From: Bifiguratus adelaidae
Lineage: Eukaryota; Mucoromycota; Endogonomycetes; Endogonales
DNA length: 64,000 bases
Direction of reading: 5' to 3'
Assembly: GCA_002261195.1 (NCBI GenBank)
Contig: MVBO01000021.1
Location: 100,087 to 164,086, forward strand
Both the position numbers and the translations under genes were made by a program. This document shows, one piece after another, positions 1 through 13,336 of the stretch. The first letter of the stretch is position 1. Every line of letters starts with the position of its first letter. The notes under the pieces were generated by a model that did not search any database, was not told the DNA's origin, and saw nothing but the letters and a program-made list of their open reading frames with translations.

Positions 1-235
1 TGCCGAGTAAGCGCCAAGAGTTGTAATCGAGTCGTCGCATTTCATTGTATCGTTTCAGGGCTTGGATGGCGTCTGTATTCAACGTGCATTGAGCGTTGTG
101 GCTATTAGTACGCGTGTCTTTAACTTACCCTTGTACTGATTCGCATTGGTGTATACTTCCCCTTTGAGTATATAAAGCCCGGGCTCGGCTGTATCCTGTG
201 CCTTGTGTGAGTGAATGCGATCCATCCCAATGTAT

Positions 236-722
236 CTAATGTTGCCTTACCCCGGTGCCTTTCATCCAGTCGGCAGCTTCATCATAGTGTCCAAGCTTCA
301 TGGCGCAATGCGCTGCCACCTCCCGCATCTCCCGCGCGTTGCTGAGCTTGCAGTCTGGATGTCCGGCTTCTACAAACTGTATCCATTGTTTGCTCAAGTC
401 ATAGGCTTCGTTATAGCGCTTGCACAAGTAGTGATGCTCAATGGCAGACTTGAGTTGAGACGCCCCTAGCTTCCGCGTCAACAACTCCGGCACCGTTGCC
501 TCGCCATGAAACCACTGCCGACGTGTCAATCGAGATCCTCGTTCGATTCAGCACACCTACGCCTTCCACGTTTTCCTTGGCGTTATACTGCTGCTCCTGT
601 ATAGGCTTCACACGAGAAGGCTTATAGTCATCCTCATCGTCAGCTATTCCAAACTCATTGATGTCAAACTGAACAAAGCTGTGGACTTCCGTTTTGTTGG
701 CGTCCATAGCCAAGGTGCGCAT
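236..722 (-). CDS. Small helical-repeat-like protein, unrecognised
   Basis: I do not recognise this family. The first exon gives an acidic stretch (FVQFDINEFGIADDEDD) and ends at ...AKENVEG. A 46-nt intron (560 down to 515, GTAGGT...CAG) joins it in phase to WFHGEATVPELLTRK. The second exon looks like one or two TPR-like helical hairpins (AIEHHYLCKRYNEAYDLSKQ and REVAAHCAMKLGHYDEAADW). The start could be the ATG at 722 or the one at 707 (MDANKTEV). The second exon ends at a stop after KGTGVRQH, but a GTAAGG sits just before it, so a further short exon downstream is possible. The start lies 12 nt beyond the stop of the upstream P450 gene, so the two transcripts probably overlap. Calling it TPR-like is inference. 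Confidence 0.55.
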
Positions 723-734
723 TATATACAAGCT

Positions 735-2700
735 TTATTGTCTCCTTTCAACCATCACTTTCATACCATTCTTCATCGGCAGAGTGAGGCTTAGAGCATA
801 GGTGATGTCTTGACCAGGAACAAGCGACAAGTGGTAACGCTTCAACAACAAACAGATGGCTACTAACGCTTCCAATGTCGCGAGATTTTGGCCTGAGGAT
901 TGGATGCGTCAGAGAAGGCATTGAAAGAGCTTCAAATGCTTTGCACTTACCCAAGCATACGCGTGGTCCAGCATGGAAGCTGCCAAGGATGAGTGAAAAT
1001 CTTTGATGGTTGACCATCCGTCACTTACCTTGGCCACTGTCCTTGAGACATCTTTTTCAAATCTCCATCGACAAGCCATCGGTCCGGTTTGAATTCGGCG
1101 GCATCGGGGCCCCAGACTCGCTCCAGACGTCCTTGGGCATATGGCGACCAGGCCACGTAATCACCCTTCTTGATATGGGTACCGTCAGGAAGAATGTCAT
1201 CACCAAGTGCATACTTTTGATTCGTTGGAACCGAAGGATAGAAGCGAAGGACTTCATAAAAGCTAAGAGCCGTCAGCCAAAGGACACGAGTGCCGTCCAG
1301 CTACTTACAAGGCATGAGCGTATTTCATATCCTTGATGGCCGTATACAGATCGTCGGCTTGCATATCTTCCCGAACGTATTGTTCAATCTCTTCGAGTAG
1401 TTTGGCTTCAACTTTTGGATGATTGGACAAGACATAGAACGACCAAGACAGTGCCTGCGCCGTAGTATCTCGGCCTGAGCTCGGTGAGTCTGTTGTTGTG
1501 TCATCATAGACTTCTTCTGCCTTACCGGCGATAATCATGTTCAGGATGGCATCTCGAAGTTGCCTGTCGTTCAAGGGAACACCATTTTCATCACTGGCTT
1601 GCATAAATCTCGAAAGCAAATCGGTAAACTCGGCCTTGTTGGGATGGGCTCGACGTTGGGCAATCACATCATTGGCAAATTTGTCCACCACCTTGACATA
1701 GTCCTTCATGCCCTTGCCAAAAAAACCGGCCACAGCTTCCTCCGCTTTCCAGAAGGGAGACAGCATTCGGCGCGCCGTCATCGTTTGAGCAGCATCGAAG
1801 GCTTCGGCAAAGGGAATCTTGCCTGGTTTCTTGACGCATTCTAGATCGACGCCAAAACCAATGCTGTACCAGTCCGGATGTAAGATTGGGACCTGTCAAA
1901 ACTCAGTAAGCACTCACCGAACAAACGAGTCCAGCGTAAACTTGAACATGATGGAATGAAAGTCAATGGCCTCTTGTCGATCGGCAGCCACATCAAAGAT
2001 GTTTTGCTTCATGTAAGCAATTTCGTCCACAAAGATCCTATCACATCTTTTGAGCACAAATCCATTCAAGGATGGGATCAAACCTACTCTGTAAAGAGAT
2101 CCCGAAAGTTTTTGACATTAAAGATTTGACTCGCTGTCTTGCGTTGCCATTTCCATTCCTTGCCTAGTCATGATGAGCGGTCGTGCTCAATGCCGCCTGT
2201 CGACCTACCATCGGCATTAAAGATGCCGTGCCCAAAAAGGTCATCCATGGCAGCGTGAAAGGTCGGACCCTTGACGTAGTTTTCAAAGTTGCCTAAAAGC
2301 TGCTCTAGCCCTGTCGCGGAGGCCTGTTCTTACCTTTCAGAACATGTTCGACGCATCGTGGATCACTCAGCATGATTTGTCTCGGAAACATAAAGGCAGT
2401 AAACGACCTACGGATTCTCAATCCCACATCCAATTCAAAGCATTACCCCATTACTTACACCGTCGATCCAAGCTCTTTAAACGCCTCATAGGCAACATCA
2501 TGAGCCTTATCACGCATTTGTATCAGCATCGGAAGGTTGCCGACCAGAGGCCACTCTCTGCCGCCTGTCAAATCTGGACGACTTTCGGCGAAGACCGCTC
2601 GATCGGGATACATGGCCAACAGTGTGCCAAACACAAGCGCAGACCCCGCACCAATGTATCCAAGATACGGGGTATGAGTCAAGTTTGCTTTCAACGACAT
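735..2700 (-). CDS. Cytochrome P450, CYP52/CYP86/CYP704-like fatty-acid or alkane hydroxylase type
   Basis: Membrane-bound haem monooxygenase. The first exon carries an N-terminal membrane anchor (about residues 12-32, YIGAGSALVFGTLLAMYP) and the proline-rich hinge with PLVGNLPML. The I-helix oxygen-binding motif AGRDTT appears once a 51-nt intron (1475..1525) is removed. The K-helix ExxR lies in FYEVLRFYPSVP. The segment RVWGPDAAEFKPDRWL is typical of the CYP52/86/704 group. The haem loop FHAGPRVCLG (FxxGxRxCxG, cysteine ligand) starts directly after another intron at about 979. The C-terminus ends ...GMKVMVERRQ. About eight short introns are present. All core P450 motifs are intact, so the enzyme looks functional. 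Substrate assignment to fatty acids or alkanes is inference from family resemblance; the exact boundaries of the middle exons (1780-2450) were not fully worked out. Confidence 0.88.
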
Positions 2701-2849
2701 GCTGGGATAGAAAAGCCAAAGCTAGTCTGCGCGTTTTATATTCACTCCTTCTACACAACTTTCATATGCTTGTAGACATTTGAAGGAAAAGGTTAACCCC
2801 AAAAATGGTTGTGCGACGCGTTTCGGGTCACAATGCATAGTCTTCATAA

Positions 2850-4396
2850 TCATCCACTGGGGGTCACTGGGTGAGTCTTAGAGGCTGCAATTGTGTCATT
2901 GTACTCACATTCAATACCACTGATGGTTTGGAAAAGAAAGAGCATAATGTTGCCAGACAATTGCATGCCGAATCCCTGGTACAAGCCGCGAAGACTCCAT
3001 GAAGAAAGTCTTTCACGCGGTTTAGGCTTCTCGGAACGTTTTCGTCGTCGTACGGCCCCCTCTTCCTTGACAATTTGTCTGGCGGCATCAAACATGTCCA
3101 CATAGGGACGTGATCGTACCTCGACACAGGTAGCGAGTGGTTTACCGGGTTTCCTTGATCGTATTTGTAGGTGTAGACGCTTTCGAACGGTCTCCAGCGG
3201 AAGCGTCAGTAAGAGTTCAAGGGTACTCAGCCCTAATTCGGCGAGGCCCCACGCCACGGGGGAATCCTGCGCGGAAATACCAAACACTCTATCAATGATT
3301 AGAGGGACGGTGTTGCCCAAGATGGGGGTGATGGTGTGATAGAGGATGGTGGGCAAGAGGTTGTGGTTAAGATAGAGTCCTTTCAGTCCGCCCTCTTCTG
3401 CGAGCATGGTTCGGAGACCATGCACCGGACCACGGTATTTCTTGTAACGCGGGTTGGATGTCTGCACAACCAATCTAGCACGGCGTTAACTACCGCCTCT
3501 GGATCCGACATCCTCCTCACCTTGTCTTGATTACTTCGATGGGACTGAGCAAGACCCCGACAATCAAGTGACTGGCGACCAACGTCATGACATTGGGCCC
3601 AACCCTATCGAGATGGACGAGCGGTATCGTGTCATCGTACAAGCCAAAGGCATCGTTTAGAGTCCCTTCGAGAGTCGGTTGCAAGATCAATTGCAGCATA
3701 TCATAACCCCACTGCGTAGCATGACCTTGGCGAGCGTGAAAACGCGATCATCATCACGATTCATGCCTTACCTTTGAGTAAACCCTTGTATCCTTCGTCT
3801 GGAAGCTTCACTATCGCCTTCATGGCATCCCATATGCCCCCTTCAATCGGCGGCGCGACATAGGATGCGCGCGTAGACTCGTCATAGACTGAATCCCGAA
3901 CAATATATCCCGACTCATCCGCCTTGACGGTCTTGTGAAACTCTGCTGATTGAGGATCCAACGTTGTCGTCTCAAACAGACTATTATCTGCTCCAGCGTA
4001 TCCACTATACGATTCTGTATTGGCATAGTAATCCTCCGAGTCAACATCCGACAGGACATCCTCTTCTTGTTCGTCCTTGGGAGACGCAACCCTTGGGACA
4101 ACACCTTCTGTTGTCTCGTTGGGCAAGTACTGCACCTGAAGCAGTGTCCGGGCGTTCTCAAAGGGAGTCGCTATAGCTGTGGTGAGGTACTTTATGAGCG
4201 TAAAGTTGACCAACTCCCGCGATGCCCTCTGAGCGTCTAGGATGTCGTCGTAGTTGTCATGTGTTCCTCCGTAGCGCACCTGATGCAGCTCTCCCGGTTG
4301 ATCGTAAGCCAAATAGTTGATGCCAGGCGGCAACTGTCCAATCTGCGCCAATCGAGCCTGCGCACTCGACTGCGGGGCGCCATGGTAGAACGTCAT
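2850..4396 (-). CDS. UGO1: Ugo1-like mitochondrial carrier-family protein (outer-membrane fusion factor)
   Basis: Atypical mitochondrial carrier protein. In yeast, Ugo1 sits in the outer membrane and links Fzo1 and Mgm1 during mitochondrial fusion. The N-terminal exon (MTFYHGAPQSSAQAR...) has carrier-like helices (TAIATPFENARTLLQVQ), then an acidic linker of roughly 100 residues. Degenerate carrier signatures follow: LLSPIEVIKTR in the second exon and LLLTLPLETVRKRLHLQI in the third. The last part reads SLRGLYQGFGMQLSGN. The extreme C-terminus is uncertain: a 24-nt or 42-nt in-frame intron beginning GTGAGT near 2909 may or may not be removed; all readings end at the same TGA. The start codon lies only 44 bp from that of the divergent tafazzin gene. 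Assignment to Ugo1 rather than another SLC25A46-like carrier is from overall layout. Confidence 0.8.
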
Positions 4397-4440
4397 CCGG
4401 CAAGAGGGTTAAATCTCACACCTCGGCAACACGAGACGGA
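4397..4440. promoter_or_regulatory. 44-bp divergent intergenic region between UGO1 and tafazzin
   Basis: Only 44 bp separate the two opposed ATG codons. Any promoter shared by or specific to the two genes must overlap this interval and the neighbouring coding or 5' leader sequence. No clear TATA box is visible inside it. Confidence 0.5.
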
Positions 4441-5677
4441 ATGCTGCGATTGGGAAGACGAGCAGCAGTGGGAGTCACAACGGCAACGCTAGTGTCGACC
4501 GTGACCTTCAAGTCATTGGCTACGTCGTTGCGCTACGAGCAGTTTGAGTACAACAAGGAGAGCCCGGTGAAGGAGGACGGGAGCAGAGATCTCTCGGTAC
4601 CAGCGCATCGGACGTGGTTTCCTACGTCTATACACGGATCGAACACGAAAGCTGGACCGCCGCCGCCGCCTGCGCACGTCAAGTATCTTCACTTGACGTT
4701 TGCACCGCAGGAACCGACCAGGTTTTGGCAGTTTGCCAACAGTGCCTTCATAACGGTCATTGGAGCGACCTGCAAGTTCTTTCTCAAGTTTCTGACCGAC
4801 ACACGCGTCTATGGATACGACGAGTTTCTACAGATTGCCATGAACAAAGACCGAGGACGACCATTGATCACGGGTAAGTAAGAGAGGGCAAGATATACGG
4901 CAAGAAGGGATCGCTCATGGACTAAGTCGCCAATCACCATTCCATCTTGGATGATCCTCTTCTCTGGGGCATCATGCCTTTCAAGTCCTTTGTTTTCCCG
5001 AACCAGTACATGCGCACTGTCCTAGGAGCCGCCGACATCTGCTTTACGAGCCGGTAAGTGATTGGTGTGGCAGACGCCATGCATTGCATCTCAACATGTT
5101 CTTCTATAGACCCATTGCTCTCTTTTTCACCTTGGGTCAAAGCTTGCCCACTATTCGCGGTGGTGGCATCAAGCAACCAGCCATTGACCATGTGATCAAG
5201 GACAAGGCCGACAAAAACGCCTGGATCCACATCTATCCCGAATCCAAGGTCAACCAAGACGGTGGATTGCTTCCCTTCAAATGGGGCTTGGGCAGGATAT
5301 GTATGGAGACCGCCATGAATCGACGGAAAAATGGAGAGCTGTATGGTGAAGGTCCAATTGTGGTGCCCATGTATCATGAAGGTAAGGCGACCGGTTGTCA
5401 GGACGTTGCATTTGCTTATAAGGTGGTAGGGATGGTCAATATCATGCCGGAAGGAGTTCGATTCAGGCCAAGGCCTTTCCAAAAACTACGTATTGCCTTT
5501 GGGTCGCCGGTCGATTTGGCAGACATTTACAAAGAGTACGCCCTCGGTCATTCAGATGAAGCGCAAACGCGGGTCAAGATAATGGAACGCGTCAGAGAAG
5601 CGGTTCAACATGTCGGTCGACAATTGACGCTCGCCGAGCAAGGTGAAAACGTCAACTGGTCCTCTAAAAAGATATAG
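4441..5677 (+). CDS. TAZ1: Tafazzin, monolysocardiolipin acyltransferase
   Basis: Transacylase that remodels cardiolipin on mitochondrial membranes facing the intermembrane space. Four exons fit exactly: 4441..4873, 4927..5053, 5110..5381 and 5430..5677 (1,080 nt, 359 residues plus stop; yeast Taz1 is of similar length). The acyltransferase block I motif NHHSILDDP (HX4D) is created at the first splice junction. Block III-like IYPESKVNQDG and a proline-containing HEGMVNIMPEG follow; the latter appears only after a 48-nt stop-free intron (5382..5429) is removed. A hydrophobic segment (FITVIGATCKFFLKFL) precedes the catalytic block, consistent with the membrane-associated region of the family. 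The product acts in the same organelle as that of the divergent neighbour Ugo1. Confidence 0.93.
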
Positions 5678-5868
5678 AACACATCGTACACACAAGAATT
5701 AGATCATACCATCATACACTATTGTTTCATCAAGACCATCCATGCATGAGTAAAAGCGTTTAACGTGTGCTGACCATGCACTATTGGCCTATGGATGGCA
5801 TAAATGGTGGCCATCCCTTACCTTAGAGACTTGTATCTCTCACTAATACTACCATTGAAAATTGTAAC

Positions 5869-7391
5869 ATGAGTAAACAAGAAGGTGAACCCGTGTTTGT
5901 GCCTGTCGCTACGGCAGAGCATCCCTATGCCAAGATGAAGGCTTGCGAATTCGTCGACAGGCAGCAAGTGAGGGTAAATGAACGTCGTCCTCGTCCATTG
6001 ATCACGGTGGGCCATATACGCTTGACATTTACTACCTATCTCATGCTGGATGGCGTTTAGGATCCTCGCGATGCCATTGTTCGCATTACGCACAATACAA
6101 TTTGCGGTTCCGACCTACACCTCTATCACAAAGAGGTGCCTAAGCTCTCCAAAGGAGACATCATTGGACATGAAGGCATCGGTTACGTGGTGGACGTAGG
6201 CAGCATGGTTCACAAGTTCAAAAAGGGCGATAGGGTAACAATCTCTGCCGTCATTGCGTGCGGTGCTTGCGATTATTGCAAGCGTGGATATCCTAGCTTG
6301 TGTGATAACACCAATCCATGCAAAGAGATGGAAGAAATGTATGGACATCGGATTGCGGGTTTGTTTGGCTATAGTGTAGGTGGTTGCAGATTCCATTGAC
6401 CGTCGCTGGTTAATAAGCTATTGTAGCATTTCGTGGGTGGTCACTTGGGTTTGCAAGCCGAATACGCTCGGGTGCCAATTGCGGACAACAACCTGTTAAA
6501 GATCCCCAACGACTTGTCGCCCCTCAAAGCCGTCTCGCTATCCGATATCACCGTGACATCCTGGCATGCCAATGACCTTGGCGAAGTGCGTGAAGGCGAT
6601 ACGGTGGCAGTCTGGGGATGCGCAAGTATCGAGCCAATTTCCTTGCCGTGACCTTACTGACGCTTTTCTTTCAGGGACCGATTGGTCTGCTTTCCCAAGT
6701 CTGGGCCAAATTTCGGGGTGCAAAGAAGATCTTTGGTATCGATTGCGTTCCCGACCGACTTGAATTGGCAGCCAACCTTGGCTCCATCCCTGTGGACTTC
6801 ACAAAGGTAGATGTGATCAAGTATATCAAGGAACAATGTCCAAAGGGTGTCAACGTGGGTATTGAAGCTGCTGGGTACCGCTATGAAGCCAGTGTCACCC
6901 ACAAGATTGAAAGACATATTGGTCTTGAGACCGACGCATCTGATACGCTCTGTCAAGCCATTCTCCTGATTGAGAAGGCAGGTCGTCTTTCCATTGTTGG
7001 CGACTTCTTTGGTACAACCAACCATTTTCCAATTGGTCCATTGATGGAAAAAGGCATCACGGTACGAGGCGGTCAATTGCACGTTCAAAAGTGGTGGCCT
7101 CTACTCTTGCAATACGTGACAGAGGGCAAATTCGATCCTTCGGTGGCATTCCAAGGCAAGGAGCCTTTTGAAAACATTTCCAAAGCATACAGGGACTTTG
7201 ATGCCAAGAAAATCATGAAGCCCTTATTGTTCACCAGGGCAGCCACCTTTACGTCCGTGGACGAATTGCTGGAGGATACACACAAGTCGGCCATTGGACC
7301 GAACGGTATCCCGTGCTGCGAAGGGGACAAGAGAGCACATGATGCCTATCGAAAGGAAGGGATGAAGTGTTGCGAGGACTCGCCTCACTGA
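5869..7391 (+). CDS. Zinc-dependent alcohol dehydrogenase, formaldehyde-dehydrogenase-like MDR family
   Basis: NAD(P)-dependent medium-chain dehydrogenase. Four exons (5869..6006, 6061..6375, 6427..6621, 6675..7391) total 1,365 nt, 454 residues. The catalytic zinc site shows as CGSDLHLY and GHEGIGYVVDVG. The structural zinc region is CGACDYCKRGYPSLC. The nucleotide-binding turn VWGCGPIGLLSQ is formed by splicing at a GC-AG intron (6622..6674). The spacing IEAAGYRYE with LLIEKAGRLSIVGDF resembles the glutathione-independent formaldehyde dehydrogenase subgroup. The protein is longer than most members (about 350-400). It has an N-terminal extension of about 22 residues before MKACEFVDRQQV, and a C-terminal tail with two CC pairs (IPCCEGDK and MKCCEDSPH). 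The physiological substrate cannot be told from sequence. Confidence 0.88.
6622..6674 (+). other. GC-AG intron in the alcohol dehydrogenase gene
   Basis: The donor reads TGC|GCAAGT and the acceptor TTTCTTTCAG|GG. Splicing here joins VWGC to GPIGLL, restoring the dinucleotide-binding glycine motif in phase. No GT donor nearby gives the same protein. GC-AG is a known minor class of U2 introns. Confidence 0.85.
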
Positions 7392-7516
7392 TGAGCATGA
7401 ACGAGGGATCGCACGCTAAGCAATGATAATAGCGACGTTTATCATACATCTATAGCTCTTGCTGCTGTATGTACATGTGCAATGATATACAATTTGCGCT
7501 GGCATGCCATTGTTAA

Positions 7517-9567
7517 TCAAGCAAATGACCATAATTGGGCAGTGGAGGCCGTAACGAACCAAAGCCCTTCTGTACGCTCGGGCTTTGTACTCTGATAATA
7601 GTCCGTCATCGCGTTCTCCTCGCTTGCGCGAGCGACTAGCCGTTCTCCTTCTGCCCAATCGCAGAAGCCCAGGGCCAGCACCGGCTCACTTTGTCCTCCA
7701 ATGCAGTGGATCGGATACTGTTTGATGGTTCTATAGGGTTCCTGTATATTATGTTCGTCGACGCGCTCTACTTCGTTGGGTGATGCAATATCCGTTAAAG
7801 ACCAGAAGCGAATCACACCGTCAATGCCAGCTAGAGTCCAGTGGGCAAACCTTTTCATTCAGTGGGCCTTGTACAATCACCTACCAGCTGCCAGTATGTC
7901 CAAATCTTCATTGACGGCAATCCCAGTCTTGACGGTATATGAAGCCGGATGGCCCACATATCGCATGAAGGGACGGTTCGACCACTTTGCGTCCCATCGA
8001 TAAATCTAGGCAATTCAGCACTTTTCGTCTCGCTCGCTGACGAGTTTGCACCTTACCTTGCCATCCTTGGAGACCGTAATCAAGTCTCCGTTTCTCAGTT
8101 CAATGATATGATCAATCGCTTTTCCGGCCTTGAAGGAGCGCACTGGACCAGCACCTTTATTTTCGCGTGCCTTGCTAGCAGCTACCTTGAATATCTGAAC
8201 AGATCCGTTGCGAAGACCAGCATAAAGGATATGTTGCAGTTCTGATAGCCTCACTGACAGCACGTCGCTTTCGGTGATAAAGTGGGTCAACGCTGCCGTT
8301 TCGGTGTCCTTGTGCGTCACGCCCTTGGTCCAGCCTTTTTCAAACTTCGTCAGACATGGTCCATCCCGTCTGCGGACCGGGCACTAACCATAGGCCAGCT
8401 GACCGTTTCGGCCATCACTGCACCACACCGTTTTCTTGCAGCGAAGCGTGCTATGCCGTCCGTCCAACCATGCAGCATAAACACGCCGCACATCGTCTTC
8501 ACCGCGTCGCAGTCGATTGGTCTTTGACAATTCATCCCAGAGAGAAAGAGTATACACTCGTCCACCTAGCGGCGGTCCATAAAATGTGGTACTTGGACCT
8601 CCCATGGATGTTGTTCTAAAGCACATGTGAGCTTGATGCCGCATATTTACTAGGAGGCCCAAAGCACTTGCACTATGGATGTTTGGGTCGGGGCAGAAAT
8701 GGACGTAAACTAGACGTGGCGTAAGAGTTGTTGTTCGGGAATGCATTGAGCAGCTTACAGGTGCAGGCGCATCATCGCCTGACATGACTTGGCTTATATA
8801 AGCTGTGTGTCCGTTGAACAATAACGCCCTAAATCATGAATGAGCGCGTATCTTGTCAAAAAGAAACACAAAAAACCCGTTCCTCACCATATCTGTCGCC
8901 GATTTGTCGCGCAAAATAGAACATTGCGGATGGGATCCACCTAGTGCCTTATCAGTCTAGCTGCTTGCATTTGATGGCGGTATTTGAGGACACCTACCAG
9001 CATGTCGACAATAGAGCTGCCCGGCTCAGTACCCATCACATCATTGAGGTATACTCTTTGTTGCTCCCTCAATCGTCGCAACATGGCTCTCCGAAACAAT
9101 CTAGCAGCGTCATGGATGAAATGATCAGCGATGAAATGCACAACATACCGTTCCTTGGGGTATACATGATTACAGCACATCTCACGCTGTCGCAAATACT
9201 CGAGAGGATGGCCCCGAGAAGGCGCCGGCCGCACCGATCTATGAGATTGCACCTAAACCGTATCTCAATCTCATCACATTCTATTCTTGAGCACACCTAC
9301 CGCTTCGTTTCGTTTCTTGATGGATTCGGCGCTATAGGGATGATCGGATCCAAGACTCTTGTTGGCTAATATCTTGAAATAACGCTTCTTTTCGGGATCC
9401 CAATAGTATCCCGGAATCGCAACGGCCCCATGAGGTACGGCGTCGGAACCAAGTGATTCTTGTGTAGTGGAAGTAGAGGGATGTGCAGATTGGTTATTGC
9501 TTGTCCTTGACCTTTTCACAGCGCCACGGTCTCCATGGGGCCGTTTTCGCCGGCTCACGAACGACAT
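7517..9567 (-). CDS. DCAF4-like WD40 repeat protein (putative CUL4-DDB1 substrate receptor)
   Basis: The N-terminal exon carries the DCAF4/WDR21 hallmark IPGYYWDPEKKRYFKI after a basic, Ser-rich leader (MSFVSRRKRPHGDRG). A following exon gives a helical arginine-rich part (LFRRAMLRRLREQQRVYLND). The later exons hold a degenerate WD40 propeller: VYTLSLWDELSKTNRLR, LYAGLRNGSVQIFKV, IIELRNGDLITVSKDGKV, LAGIDGVIRFWSL and a last blade ending ASTAQLWSFA. DCAF4 proteins recruit substrates to the CUL4-DDB1 ubiquitin ligase; that role is inferred from the family. At least seven exons separated by short introns are needed; I did not fix every boundary. The stop is the TGA ending at 7517. Confidence 0.75.
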
Positions 9568-10004
9568 TTAGCCACCACGAATATTTCCTTACCCGTGATT
9601 TTCTTGTCTTTCGGTGCTTCTTGCAAAGGAAGAGAAGAAGCAAAGTCAGTGAGTGAGTGAGTGAGGAGGCACAAGAGTTGACATGTTGAATGCTTTTTTT
9701 TATTATATTATAAGTGCAGTAACATGTTGAGATGTTCTATGACAATGCGTCTATGATACAAGTGTTTTTTGAATGAAATGCCGAAGGAAAAAGCGCAAGA
9801 CAGATTTTGTGACAATTCGCCGCTGTTGAAGGGAAATTGGGAATATAGACGACGATGACGAGAAAAGCACCTAGGAGGAATCCAAGGCTGTTGAAAGGCT
9901 TGATCTTCCCCTAGACTTTGTTCAGGCACCGCGCGTCGGAAAAGACAAAAGAGTAACGTATGAAAAGAAAAAATGGAAAAGGATGACGAACAACCGGCAA
10001 TTGC
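9568..10004. other. Intergenic, DCAF4-like gene to SAHH
   Basis: This interval holds the 3' region of the SAHH gene and the 5' region of the DCAF4-like gene, both transcribed leftward. It contains a short AGTG tandem repeat and an A/T-rich run (TTTTTTTTATTATATTATA near 9694). I see no convincing coding region. Confidence 0.5.
9648..9665 (+). repeat. AGTG microsatellite (about 4.5 units)
   Basis: Direct tandem repeat AGTGAGTGAGTGAGTGAG, about 80 bp upstream of the start codon of the DCAF4-like gene. Confidence 0.8.
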
Positions 10005-12207
<2,203 letters not shown>

Positions 12208-13336
12208 GATGTGACGAAAGTAAGCGCTGGTGTGTCGGTGATCGCCCTTGGCTACCGGGCACGCGCTCGAAAATTACTCCGTACGGATAAGGCGTTGCTT
12301 TCCACTTGTTCATTGCAGGCCAAGCACACTTTGAGCGTAATACATTATTAGGTTTGCAAAGAATACACGGACGCAGCCGGTCGGAAAAAGACCAAAAGTA
12401 CACCTCTCGTTAAAATAGCGTATCCGTAGACACGCGACAAGTTTTCCATAACCGTCCAAGATGCATCCCCAATAATAGTGTACGTTTTATCCACTTTGTA
12501 ATGGGATCCAGGCACTTCTCTTGTTGAGTGTGACCAAATGGACTGATAAGTCATGTGCGCACGTATCTAAGTTATACGCGGTAGCCTTGACGGATCAGCT
12601 GCGAGAGGCATCAGTCCGCTTCTTCCCGTGCAGACTGTGCATCGGATAGTTTCAGCGACTCGGCGCGCGGGTTCGCTGGATCATGGCTTTACATCATGTC
12701 TAACCCAAAGGAATCCGCGAAGGAGTTGGGTCAGATACTGCAGCGACACCAAACCTTTGTGCACCTTTGCTTGACGGAGCACCCTGAGCCTTTTGACTCA
12801 CGAGCATAAGTTTGCCAATGATTTCATGTTGTGTAAGTCTATGCTGAAGCCGGTTCTGATCCCCACTTTGCAACTAGCTGTATTTGATACCATTTTCAAC
12901 TTCTATGCAATAGGAGCCGTTTCACCAGTGACTACTAGCAAACCCGTATCCGTTCGAGGACTTGTTCATTGCCTCAGCTTACGGGTGTTCTTTCGGCATG
13001 TCACAGGTGAATTCTTCGGACTGACAGTTGCCTTTTTTGTAATGACAGTCCGAGCAACGTCCAAGTGACGAGTTGCAAGTCGTTCGAGTGCTCATTTGAA
13101 TGCGCGCAGACTCACGAATCTGAGAGGTAAGGGCTAGATATTGGGTAGGAGATAGACAAGAGAGGACTCTCCAGGTGTATGGGTCACTCTTTTCGTTGTG
13201 CGAGTCAAGTTTTATGCCTTCCGACCGGAAAGCCCTACCCCATAAGTCACTGCCATAGTTGTCGGCTGTATTGTCCGAGATACGAGACCAAGATTAAACG
13301 AACGATGCCTTTCCAGTAGCACCTCCCGTTGTCAAC
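12208..13336. other. 1.1-kb divergent intergenic region, no supported gene
   Basis: Lies between the divergent NDPK and macrodomain genes. A 91-codon open frame at 12793..13068 begins at TTG, has no family resemblance and is probably chance. I see no tRNA-like B box, no transposon ends and no long repeat. It presumably holds both promoters. Confidence 0.5.

Noticed and set aside
515..560. Apparent frameshift or ultrashort (19-23 nt) intron in the first gene
   Set aside because: A normal 46-nt GTAGGT...CAG intron in phase 0 explains the frame change without any error or tiny intron.
12793..13068. 91-codon plus-strand frame between the NDPK and macrodomain genes
   Set aside because: It begins with TTG rather than ATG, and its content resembles no known protein.
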